A stretch of 6,491 nt of DNA, taken from the NCBI GenBank assembly GCA_023420435.1, contig JAEZWE010000230.1, positions 1 to 6,491 of the forward strand. Direction: 5' to 3'. The notes beneath the pieces are model-generated. The model was not told where the DNA came from. It saw nothing but the letters and a program-made list of their open reading frames with translations, and did no database searches. Each line of letters begins with the position of its first letter. Positions within the stretch are counted from its first letter, which is position 1. Source of the DNA: Bacteroidota bacterium (lineage in GTDB: Bacteria; Bacteroidota; Bacteroidia; Flavobacteriales; Weeksellaceae). Position numbers and translations under genes: made by a program. Below are positions 1 through 5,696 of the stretch, one piece after another.

Positions 1-27
1 ATTTAAACATTATTAAAGAACGTTATT

Positions 28-35
28 TACCTTTT
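28..35 (+). promoter_or_regulatory. weak -7-like element before the GNAT gene
   Basis: TACCTTTT matches the Bacteroidota -7 consensus TAnnTTTG except for its last base. It starts 12 bases before the ATG at 40, so any transcript would have almost no leader. No TTG -33 element can be judged, because the window begins only 27 bases upstream. A near-identical TTTACCTTTT precedes the peptidase gene at 3096-3105. In DNA this T-rich it may be chance. Confidence 0.2.
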
Positions 36-39
36 TTAA

Positions 40-486
40 ATGATTAGGAAAGCTAAAATTGAAGATTTGATTGAACTTTCAGAATTGTTCGATCAGTACA
101 GAATTTTTTATCATAAAGATTCTGATTTTTCGGCTGCAAAAAGTTTTCTTTCTGAGAGAATCCAAAAGCAAGATTCTGAAATTTTTGTCGGTGAAAATGA
201 AGGAAAGTTAGTCGGATTTGTACAGTTATATCCGTTATTTTCTTCTACTAGAATGAAAAAATATTGGCTTTTAAATGATTTATTTGTCAATGTAAACTAT
301 CGTGGAAAAGGATTTTCTAAAGCGTTAATTGAAGCTGCAAAAGAACTTTGTAAAACCTCAAAATCCTGCGGAATGCTTTTGGAAACAGGAAAAGAAAATG
401 TTGTTGGAAATCAATTGTATCCTTCTTGCGGATTTGAAAAATATGATTCCGTTAATTTTTATGAATGGACAAATATTGAAATGTAA
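40..486 (+). CDS. GNAT family N-acetyltransferase
   Basis: A 148-residue single-domain GNAT acetyltransferase, predicted cytoplasmic, that would transfer acetyl from acetyl-CoA to an amine. The acceptor cannot be told from sequence. The N-terminal part (1-45, with YRIFYHKDSDF at 20-30) matches a common GNAT subgroup that carries YRxFY followed by QLYPxFSS, seen here as QLYPLFSS at 62-69. The core strand LLNDLFVNVNYRGKG (77-91) leads into the acetyl-CoA pyrophosphate loop R88-x-x-G91-x-S93. The C-terminal LYPSCGFEKYD is the usual LYExxGF element that closes the fold. The start is fixed: an in-frame TAA at 37-39 sits immediately before the ATG. The stop codon shares one base with the ATG of the next gene, so the two are probably co-transcribed and translationally coupled. 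No broken or missing motif is visible. The family is a firm call; the substrate is unknown. Confidence 0.9.
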   Translation: MIRKAKIEDLIELSELFDQYRIFYHKDSDFSAAKSFLSERIQKQDSEIFVGENEGKLVGFVQLYPLFSSTRMKKYWLLNDLFVNVNYRGKGFSKALIEAAKELCKTSKSCGMLLETGKENVVGNQLYPSCGFEKYDSVNFYEWTNIEM

Positions 487-1034
487 TGGAAAAAATCATT
501 GAAATATTAAAATCCGGAGGAACAATTCTTTATCCAACAGATACGATTTGGGGAATTGGTTGTGATGCAACAAATATCGAGGCAATTGAAAAAATTTTTG
601 AAATTAAAAAACGCGAAAAATCAAAATCACTCATTATTTTGGTGGAAAGTGAAAAAAGATTGCAGGATTTGGTGGATGTCCCGGAAATGGCTTGGGAAAT
701 TATAGATTTATCGGAAAAACCCGTAACCATTGTTTATGAAAATCCACGAAATCTTCCCAAAGAAATTTTAGCGGATGATGGTAGCATAGGAATTCGTTTG
801 GTAAAAGATGATTTTTGCAAAAAACTCATTTCAAAACTCAATAAGCCTTTAGTCTCCACTTCAGCAAATTTTAGTGGTGATAAAAGTCCAATGAAATTCA
901 GTGATATTACTCCCGAAATGATAGATTTAGTTGATTTCGCTGTGGAGGAAAATCGTGAAAAAGTTTCTCAATATTCTGGTTCTTCCGTCATCAAAGTTTG
1001 GAATGATGGACGCATAAAAGTTTTACGAGAATAA
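486..1034 (+). CDS. tsaC: L-threonylcarbamoyladenylate synthase (TsaC/Sua5/YrdC family)
   Basis: A 182-residue YrdC-domain protein. The family makes L-threonylcarbamoyl-AMP from threonine, bicarbonate and ATP, the first step of t6A37 modification in tRNAs reading ANN codons; TsaD and its partners then transfer the group to tRNA. Visible motifs: GGTILYPTDTIWGIGCDA (11-28), the basic IKKREKSKSL segment (40-49) carrying the K-x-R nucleotide-binding signature, KPVTIVY (78-84), DGSIGIRL (98-105) and the diagnostic STSAN at 124-128. It is the short, TsaC-like form without the extra C-terminal domain of full Sua5. The canonical PGP before the T-x-I motif is replaced by SEKP, which I believe is a clade variant rather than a defect. 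The ATG overlaps the last base of the upstream acetyltransferase stop (TAATG). Paralogues such as YciO share the fold, so the t6A role is inferred from the intact motifs. Confidence 0.93.
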   Translation: MEKIIEILKSGGTILYPTDTIWGIGCDATNIEAIEKIFEIKKREKSKSLIILVESEKRLQDLVDVPEMAWEIIDLSEKPVTIVYENPRNLPKEILADDGSIGIRLVKDDFCKKLISKLNKPLVSTSANFSGDKSPMKFSDITPEMIDLVDFAVEENREKVSQYSGSSVIKVWNDGRIKVLRE

Positions 1035-1042
1035 AGATTTTT

Positions 1043-1050
1043 TATCTTTG
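1043..1050 (+). promoter_or_regulatory. TATCTTTG -7 element, probable cca promoter
   Basis: TATCTTTG is an exact match to the Bacteroidota -7 consensus TAnnTTTG, and the 10-mer TATCTTTGCA is identical to the one before queA at 6350-6359. No TTG -33 element is visible 17 to 23 bases upstream; only TTTTA at 1021-1025 lies there, so the promoter is incomplete. Transcription from it would place the whole inverted repeat at 1060-1129 in the cca leader. The element is also flanked by short complementary 6-mers: AAAGAT at 1033-1038, ATCTTT at 1044-1049 and AAAGAT at 1053-1058. Confidence 0.5.
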
Positions 1051-1059
1051 CAAAAGATT

Positions 1060-1129
1060 TCTCGCAGATTACGCTGATTGCGCAGATTTTTCAATCTGCT
1101 GAATCTGCACAATCTGCGAGAGTTTTTTT
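1060..1129 (+). repeat. inverted array of six phased 9-base units, hairpin plus T7
   Basis: The core GCAGATT (one copy GCTGATT) occurs three times at exact 9-base spacing at 1064-1070, 1073-1079 and 1082-1088. Its reverse complement AATCTGC then occurs three times, also at 9-base spacing, at 1093-1099, 1102-1108 and 1111-1117. The arms 1060-1088 and 1093-1121 pair at 24 of 29 positions, with an uninterrupted 11-bp base and a 4-base loop. A run of seven T follows at 1123-1129, so the shape is that of a large imperfect intrinsic terminator for the tsaC transcript. However, only five bases separate the T-run from the cca ATG. From memory, GCAGATT-rich intergenic repeats of this style are scattered through flavobacterial genomes, so this may be one copy of a dispersed family. 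Confidence 0.85.
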
Positions 1130-1134
1130 AAATC

Positions 1135-2553
1135 ATGAACATCAATCTCAATCAAAACAGAAACCTTAAACTGTTCAAAATTATTTCCGAAGTGGCAGAA
1201 AGAAACCATCAATCCGTTTATATCGTTGGAGGTTATGTTCGGGATTTGATGATGAACAGAAAAGCATCCACCGACATTGATTTTGTAACAGAGCAAAGCG
1301 GAATTTCTCTTGCAGAATCGGTTGCGAAAGAAATTAATCCTAAACTAAAAGTCTCGGTTTTTAAAAATTATGGAACAGCAATGTTTCGTTACAAAGATTT
1401 AGAATTAGAATTTGTAGGCGCAAGAAAAGAAAGTTACAGCGAAAATTCTAGAAAGCCAGAAGTGGAAAACGGTACCTTGGAAGATGATCAAAGACGTAGG
1501 GATTTTACTATTAATGCGATGGCAATTTCTTTAAACAAAGAAAATTTTGGAGAATTGTTCGATCCTTTTAATGGAAGAGAAGATTTGCAAAACGGAATTT
1601 TAAAAACCCCTTTAGAACCGCATCAAACGTATTCCGATGATCCTTTGAGAATGATGAGAGCCATTCGTTTCGCTTCTACATTGAATTTTAAAATTCAAGA
1701 AAATTCTTTGAATGCCATTAAAACTGAAGCAGAAAGAATCAAGATTGTTTCAATGGAAAGAATTATGGTGGAGTTCAATAAAATTATGATGTCCGAAAAA
1801 CCCTCTGTTGGTTTGAAGTTGTTGGAAGAAACTTTACTTTTAGAAAAAATTCTCCCGGAATTAACGGCTTTGAAAGGTATTGATGAAATTGACGGTCAAT
1901 TTCATAAGGACAATTTCTACCATACTTTGGAAGTAGTAGATAATATTTCGCAAAATAGCGAGAACCTTTGGTTACGTTGGAGTGCGTTGCTTCACGATAT
2001 CGGAAAAGCACCAACGAAAAAGTTCGTTGAAGGAACAGGTTGGACGTTTCATGGACATGAATTTTTGGGTTCAAAGCTGATCAAGAACATTTTCAAAAGA
2101 TTGAAACTCCCACTTGGTAACGAGCAAAAATTTGTGGAAAAAATGGTGAAAATGCACGCAAGACCCATTGCGGTAATTTCGGATGAAGTTTCAGATTCAG
2201 CTTTGCGTAGATTGGTTTTTGATGCTGGAGATGATTTAGAAAATTTAATCACCCTTTGTAAATCCGACATAACGACCAAAAACGGAGAAAAGAAAAAACG
2301 CTTCCAACAAAATTTTGATAGAGTGATGAAAAAGATTGAAAAAGTGGAAGCGAAAGATCAGGTACGAAACTTTCAACCGCCCATTTCCGGGGAAGAAATT
2401 ATGGAAATGTTCCATCTAAAACCAGGACGCGAAATAGGAATTCTAAAGGAAAAAGTAAAGGAAGCCATTTTAGAAGGTGAGATTTCCAACAATCATGAGG
2501 AAGCCAAAACTTTTGTGATTTCTGAAGGCAAAAAACTGGGCTTATCACATTAG
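1135..2553 (+). CDS. cca: CCA tRNA nucleotidyltransferase with HD domain
   Basis: A 472-residue class II nucleotidyltransferase fused to an HD domain, which by family adds or repairs the 3'-terminal CCA of tRNA using CTP and ATP. The head shows VGGYVRD (31-37) followed by the metal-binding pair D47-x-D49. Next come RRRDFTINAMA (120-130), a signature of the class II family, and DDPLRMMRAIRFA (168-180) in the base-selecting neck region. The HD domain has H257/H263, the paired H287-D288 in LLHDIGK, and the FHGHE segment, so its metal site looks intact. The C-terminal stretch after GEEIMEMF resembles the tail usual in Bacteroidota homologues. Poly(A) polymerases share the head, but HD fusion and the tRNA-gene context favour CCA addition. 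No Shine-Dalgarno site is visible. The ATG is the first plausible start after the hairpin, and GGxxRD falls at the normal distance from it. Confidence 0.95.
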   Translation: MNINLNQNRNLKLFKIISEVAERNHQSVYIVGGYVRDLMMNRKASTDIDFVTEQSGISLAESVAKEINPKLKVSVFKNYGTAMFRYKDLELEFVGARKESYSENSRKPEVENGTLEDDQRRRDFTINAMAISLNKENFGELFDPFNGREDLQNGILKTPLEPHQTYSDDPLRMMRAIRFASTLNFKIQENSLNAIKTEAERIKIVSMERIMVEFNKIMMSEKPSVGLKLLEETLLLEKILPELTALKGIDEIDGQFHKDNFYHTLEVVDNISQNSENLWLRWSALLHDIGKAPTKKFVEGTGWTFHGHEFLGSKLIKNIFKRLKLPLGNEQKFVEKMVKMHARPIAVISDEVSDSALRRLVFDAGDDLENLITLCKSDITTKNGEKKKRFQQNFDRVMKKIEKVEAKDQVRNFQPPISGEEIMEMFHLKPGREIGILKEKVKEAILEGEISNNHEEAKTFVISEGKKLGLSH

Positions 2554-2573
2554 TCTTGGGCATTTTTCAAAAT

Positions 2574-2598
2574 ATTTTTCACTATTTTCGTGAAAAAT
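2574..2598 (+). promoter_or_regulatory. AT-rich hairpin in the cca / PH-protein gap
   Basis: ATTTTTCAC (2574-2582) and GTGAAAAAT (2590-2598) form a perfect 9-bp stem around a 7-base loop. It begins 20 bases after the cca stop and ends four bases before the next ATG. No T-tract follows, so it is a poor intrinsic terminator; in this position it could instead affect initiation or serve as an operator. A second ATTTTTCA at 2562-2569 could compete for the right arm. The loop region TATTTTCG resembles a -7 element with one mismatch. Function is unassigned. Confidence 0.45.
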
Positions 2599-2602
2599 CT
2601 TA

Positions 2603-3085
2603 ATGATGGAATTTCCAACAGCTTCTATGGACAAATGGACGAAAGTTTACACCTTTATTTTCGTAGGTATTGCCTTTTTTACTGTTTATCTGCTTTACAA
2701 CCATTCTGATTTTGAAAAAAAATTCATTTTTATTCCTGTCATTTTCCTGATTTTGGTTTTAGTGATTGCTTATGCGCTGATTCCCAAGATTACTATTATA
2801 AACGGAACGCTTTATATAAAAAATAAATTCACGGTTATTCGAATTCCTGTAAAAGAAATGGAAGGCATCAAAAGATTTCCGGAAATAGGAATGAATTTCC
2901 GCTTGTTTGGTGTTGGTGGAATTTTCGGGCATTTCGGCTATTTCAATGGAGGTGACCTTTGGTATGTTACCAATATTTACAAAAAAGTAAAAATAAAAAC
3001 TCCTAAAAAGCTTTATATCATTTCTCCTGAAAATCCTGAAAAATTGATAGAAGAGATTAACCTAATTCGACGTAAAAATCTGTAA
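2603..3085 (+). CDS. two-helix membrane protein with bacterial PH-like domain
   Basis: A 160-residue protein, predicted in the inner membrane. Two hydrophobic helices lie at about 15-32 and 41-60, separated by a short charged loop (NHSDFEKK). A beta-rich soluble region follows from about 62 to the end, with the conserved-looking segment FRLFGVGGIFGHFGYFNGG at 99-117 and a late KKLYIISPENPEKLIEEI strand-helix pair. This arrangement and the glycine-aromatic segment match my memory of a bacterial PH-domain family (PF10882 type), whose molecular role is not established. With two helices, both ends should face the same side, probably the cytoplasm by the basic residues near the helices. Two consecutive ATG codons (2603 and 2606) make the start ambiguous by one residue. 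It follows cca by 49 bases and precedes the peptidase by 27; no functional link to either is evident. Confidence 0.75.
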   Translation: MMEFPTASMDKWTKVYTFIFVGIAFFTVYLLYNHSDFEKKFIFIPVIFLILVLVIAYALIPKITIINGTLYIKNKFTVIRIPVKEMEGIKRFPEIGMNFRLFGVGGIFGHFGYFNGGDLWYVTNIYKKVKIKTPKKLYIISPENPEKLIEEINLIRRKNL

Positions 3086-3097
3086 TTTTTAATTTTT

Positions 3098-3106
3098 TAC
3101 CTTTTG
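3098..3106 (+). promoter_or_regulatory. -7-like element just before the peptidase ATG
   Basis: TACCTTTTG resembles TAnnTTTG with one extra T, and starts 15 bases before the ATG at 3113. If active, the transcript would start at or very near the ATG, making the peptidase mRNA nearly leaderless. No TTG -33 element lies at the right distance, so read-through from the upstream gene is equally possible. The TTG at 3104-3106 inside this element is in frame with the peptidase but is not a convincing start codon. Confidence 0.25.
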
Positions 3107-3112
3107 AATATC

Positions 3113-5107
3113 ATGAAACTAAAACATACTTTGCTGGCTTTTGCAGCTACTACTTTAATGAATGCACAAAACGTCATGACTCCCGAAAAACTTTGGACAC
3201 TCAATAAATTAGGTGTTTCAGCGGTTTCTCCTGATCACAATTCTTTAATTTATAATGTAGGAACCGTGGATTTGAAAACGGAGAAAACAAACCGGAAAAA
3301 TTATTTTCTGAACCTTACCAATTCTGTTGCCAGCAATTTAGATTTAGGAAAAAAAGCCCTGATTCAATGGGATAAAAATGGAATTTATGCAACAGAAGGA
3401 GATAAAATATACCTTTCAAAAGATGCCGGAAAAACCTGGACGGAATTTTATGAAATTGGAGAAGTGGACAATATCGTGATTTCACCGGACGGGAGAAAAA
3501 TTGCTTTCAGCAAACAAGTTCAGGTAGAAACGGTTTTGGGAAAAGATAAATATAAAGATACCCCGAAATCCACTGCGCACATCTACACCGATTTGAACCA
3601 TCGTCATTGGGATTATTTCAATGAAGGAAAATACAATCACGTTTTCGTAGTGGAAACTTCTCAAGATGCAAAAAATGCGAAAGATTTATTAGAAGGAAAG
3701 ACTTGGGATTCTCCACAAAGACCTTTTGGAGGAGCTGAAGATTTTGTTTGGAGTCCCGATTCTTCAAAATTATTATACGTTACCAAACCTTTAAGCGGAA
3801 ATGAATATGCAAAATCCACCAATACCGATATTTTTTCTTACGATTTAGCGACCGGAACTGTTAAAAATTTAACAGAAGGAATGATGGGTTACGATATGAA
3901 TCCAAAATTTTCACCGGACGGAAAATGGCTCTTGTGGCAAAGTATGGAAAGAGAAGGTTATGAAGCGGATAAAAACGACATCGTTGTGATGGATTGGAAA
4001 TCCGAAGCGAAAAATAACCTTACCAAAAACTGGGATGAAAGCGTAACAGGAAATACTTTTTGGAGCAGTGATTCTAAAAATATTTACTTTAATGCAGCTT
4101 ACAGAGGAACTGTTCAACTTTTTTCGGTGGATTTGAAGAATGCAAAAGTCACCCAAATTACCAAAGGAAATTTTGATGTGAGTGATATATTTGCGCAAGG
4201 AAAAAACTCGCTTTTGGTGAGCAGAACCGATATTAATCACAATGCAGATTTGTTTTCTGTAAACCTGAAAAATGGTGATATGAAACAAATTACCGAAGTA
4301 AATAAAGAAAATTACGCCAAGATAATTCCATCAAAATCGGAACTCAAAATGGTGAAAACAACGGATGGAAAAGAAATGGGTGTTTGGATACATTATCCAC
4401 CAAATTATGATGCTTCAAAGAAATATCCAACACTTTTGTATTGTCAAGGAGGTCCGCAATCTGCATTAACACAATTTTTCTCAACTCGTTGGAATTTCGC
4501 TTTAATGGCTGCAAACGGTTATATAGTTGTAGCTCCAAATCGCCGCGGAATGCCAGGTTGGGGTACAAAATGGAATGAAGATATTTCCAAAGATTGGGGA
4601 GGACAAGTAATGAAAGATTATTTGGCAGCAGCGGATTACGCAAAAACTTTACCGAATGTTGATGCTGAAAGAATGGGTGCAGTTGGTGCAAGTTACGGTG
4701 GTTACAGTGTTTTTATGTTGGCAGGAATTCATGAAAACCGTTTTAAAACTTTCATCGCACATGATGGACTTTTTGATATGAAATCTTGGGCTTTAACTAC
4801 AGAAGAATTGTGGTTTGCAAATTGGGATTTGGGTTCTCCTTTCGAAAAACCTTTATCTAAAGCTTATACCGATTTTAATCCAATTAATCATGTGGATAAA
4901 TGGAACAAACCCATCATGATTGTCCAAGGAGGAATCGATTTCCGAGTTCCTTATGAGCAAGGTCAAGAAGCTTTTCAGGCGGCACAGTTAAAAGGTTTAA
5001 AATCTAAATTTTTGTATTTTCCGAACGAAAACCACTGGGTTTTGCATGCGCACAACGGATTGGTTTGGCAGCGTGAGTTTTTTGAGTGGTTGAAAGAGAC
5101 GTTGTGA
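3113..5107 (+). CDS. secreted S9 family serine peptidase (prolyl oligopeptidase / DPP5-like)
   Basis: A 664-residue exported peptidase counted from ATG 3113. Residues 1-18 (MKLKH, then a hydrophobic stretch ending LMNA) form a signal peptide with likely cleavage before Q19, so it should act in the periplasm. Residues of about 30-390 form a beta-propeller with repeated SPD-type blades (39-41, 124-127, 214-216, 267-270, and SSD at 318-320), which limits access to short peptides. The C-terminal alpha/beta hydrolase has the oxyanion GGP (446-448), nucleophile S527 in GASYGGY, D609 in GGIDFRVP and H641 in NENHW, so the triad is complete. Length, layout and signal peptide resemble periplasmic dipeptidyl-peptidase 5 of asaccharolytic Bacteroidota, which trims dipeptides during protein feeding. 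Acylaminoacyl-peptidase activity is the alternative. An in-frame TTG at 3104 would add three residues ahead of the basic signal start and is not favoured. It ends at an intrinsic terminator. Confidence 0.93.
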   Translation: MKLKHTLLAFAATTLMNAQNVMTPEKLWTLNKLGVSAVSPDHNSLIYNVGTVDLKTEKTNRKNYFLNLTNSVASNLDLGKKALIQWDKNGIYATEGDKIYLSKDAGKTWTEFYEIGEVDNIVISPDGRKIAFSKQVQVETVLGKDKYKDTPKSTAHIYTDLNHRHWDYFNEGKYNHVFVVETSQDAKNAKDLLEGKTWDSPQRPFGGAEDFVWSPDSSKLLYVTKPLSGNEYAKSTNTDIFSYDLATGTVKNLTEGMMGYDMNPKFSPDGKWLLWQSMEREGYEADKNDIVVMDWKSEAKNNLTKNWDESVTGNTFWSSDSKNIYFNAAYRGTVQLFSVDLKNAKVTQITKGNFDVSDIFAQGKNSLLVSRTDINHNADLFSVNLKNGDMKQITEVNKENYAKIIPSKSELKMVKTTDGKEMGVWIHYPPNYDASKKYPTLLYCQGGPQSALTQFFSTRWNFALMAANGYIVVAPNRRGMPGWGTKWNEDISKDWGGQVMKDYLAAADYAKTLPNVDAERMGAVGASYGGYSVFMLAGIHENRFKTFIAHDGLFDMKSWALTTEELWFANWDLGSPFEKPLSKAYTDFNPINHVDKWNKPIMIVQGGIDFRVPYEQGQEAFQAAQLKGLKSKFLYFPNENHWVLHAHNGLVWQREFFEWLKETL

Positions 5108-5110
5108 AAT

Positions 5111-5160
5111 TCATCTCTTGCAGAGGGGTGGATTTGGAACTTGTTCCAAAGACGGGGTGA
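5111..5160 (+). repeat. G-rich dispersed-repeat-like element with central hairpin
   Basis: Two GGGGTG copies (5125-5130 and 5154-5159) flank a perfect inverted repeat, TTTGGAAC at 5133-5140 and GTTCCAAA at 5143-5150. The centre can be read as a CTTG tetraloop. The left edge TCTCTTGCAGAGGGG has a small CTCT/AGAG stem. The block stands out as G-rich against AT-rich surroundings. From memory, the order GAGGGGTGG, hairpin, GACGGGGTG is a recurring intergenic element in flavobacterial genomes, with the central hairpin varying between copies. Membership is inference, since only one copy lies in this window. It sits in the 3' untranslated part of the peptidase transcript, before the terminator. Confidence 0.6.
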
Positions 5161-5172
5161 AAAAATATCTCT

Positions 5173-5204
5173 AAATTGCAACGATTTTTGTTGCAATTTT
5201 TTTT
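5173..5204 (+). terminator. intrinsic terminator of the peptidase gene
   Basis: AAATTGCAAC (5173-5182) pairs perfectly with GTTGCAATTT (5190-5199) around the 7-base loop GATTTTT. The T-run spans 5197-5204, giving eight consecutive T. It lies 65 bases past the peptidase stop. Unusually, the last T directly touches the ATG of the glycosylase gene at 5205, so the terminator is also that gene's immediate upstream sequence. The loop and first arm base, GATTTTTG (5183-5190), match TAnnTTTG except for the first base, so a promoter may overlap the hairpin. Confidence 0.85.
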
Positions 5205-5696
5205 ATGTCTGAACGAATTTCCTCTTTTCCGCCAATCGTTGATCAGGACTCCAGAATTCTCATTTTAGGATCCATCCCCGGAGTGAAATCTCTGGAAATG
5301 CAGCAGTATTACGCTCATCCACAAAATAAATTCTGGAATATTATCTTCGAAATTTTTGATGAAAGTTTCACAACTGATTATTCCGAGAAGCTTAAAATTC
5401 TGAAAAAGAACAAAATCGCACTATGGGATGTAATTGATTCCTGCGAAAGGAAGGGAAGTCTGGATTCCGAAATTAGGAACGAAAAAACCAATCAGATTTT
5501 TGAGCTTTTGAATGACCATCCGAAGATAAAAGCTATCTTTTGTAACGGACAGAAATCTTATAAAAATTTGCAGAAAATTTTAGGAAAAGATTTTCCTATT
5601 CCGGTTTTTGTGCTTCCATCAACAAGTCCTGCACATACTGGAATGAAATATAAAGAGAAAGTTATATCTTGGCGGAAAATATTGGAATTTTTATGA
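5205..5696 (+). CDS. DNA-deoxyinosine glycosylase (UDG superfamily, family 6)
   Basis: A 163-residue base-excision repair enzyme of the uracil-DNA glycosylase fold. The matching family removes hypoxanthine (deaminated adenine) from DNA, leaving an abasic site. Visible motifs: FPPIVDQDSRILILGSIPG (8-26), where GSIPG is the family's motif 1; SLEMQQYYAHPQNKFW (29-44), whose N41 is the probable catalytic asparagine; the WDVID segment, SLDSEIRNE and FCNGQKS; and motif 2 LPSTSPAH at 137-144, the DNA-intercalation loop. Length is normal for the single-domain family. The ATG at 5205 is the only start that keeps motif 1, since the next methionine (M32) lies past it, although it abuts the upstream terminator with no leader or ribosome binding site. 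Its stop overlaps the next gene by ATGA. Mug-type mismatch uracil/thymine glycosylases are related; YYAHPQN favours family 6. Confidence 0.9.
   Translation: MSERISSFPPIVDQDSRILILGSIPGVKSLEMQQYYAHPQNKFWNIIFEIFDESFTTDYSEKLKILKKNKIALWDVIDSCERKGSLDSEIRNEKTNQIFELLNDHPKIKAIFCNGQKSYKNLQKILGKDFPIPVFVLPSTSPAHTGMKYKEKVISWRKILEFL

Noticed and set aside
40..1034. Overlapping GNAT and next gene as a GNAT toxin-antitoxin pair
   Set aside because: The partner is a complete threonylcarbamoyl-AMP synthase, not a DNA-binding antitoxin, and the GNAT subgroup does not look like the TacT type.
1060..1129. CRISPR array or riboswitch in the tsaC-cca gap
   Set aside because: The 9-base units have no spacers of CRISPR length and invert at the centre; no riboswitch-like conserved core is seen.
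1069..1296. Minus-strand open frame of 75 codons across the repeat and the cca start
   Set aside because: It overlaps the conserved N-terminal region of cca and has no family-like sequence; it is a shadow.
1784..2279. Two minus-strand open frames opposite the cca neck and HD region
   Set aside because: They lie antisense to conserved HD-domain motifs and show no recognisable protein features.
3104..3112. In-frame TTG start that would add three residues to the S9 peptidase
   Set aside because: The ATG at 3113 gives a normal signal peptide beginning MKLKH, and the TTG lies inside a -7-like TACCTTTTG sequence.
3911..4288. Minus-strand open frame of 125 codons inside the peptidase propeller region
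   Set aside because: The plus-strand frame has clear propeller repeats and an intact downstream domain; the antisense peptide shows no motif.
5669..5692. In-frame TTG start that would add eight residues to the exported protein
   Set aside because: It would put MAENIGIF before a signal peptide that starts cleanly at MRFLFL, and the ATG at 5693 forms a typical ATGA overlap.
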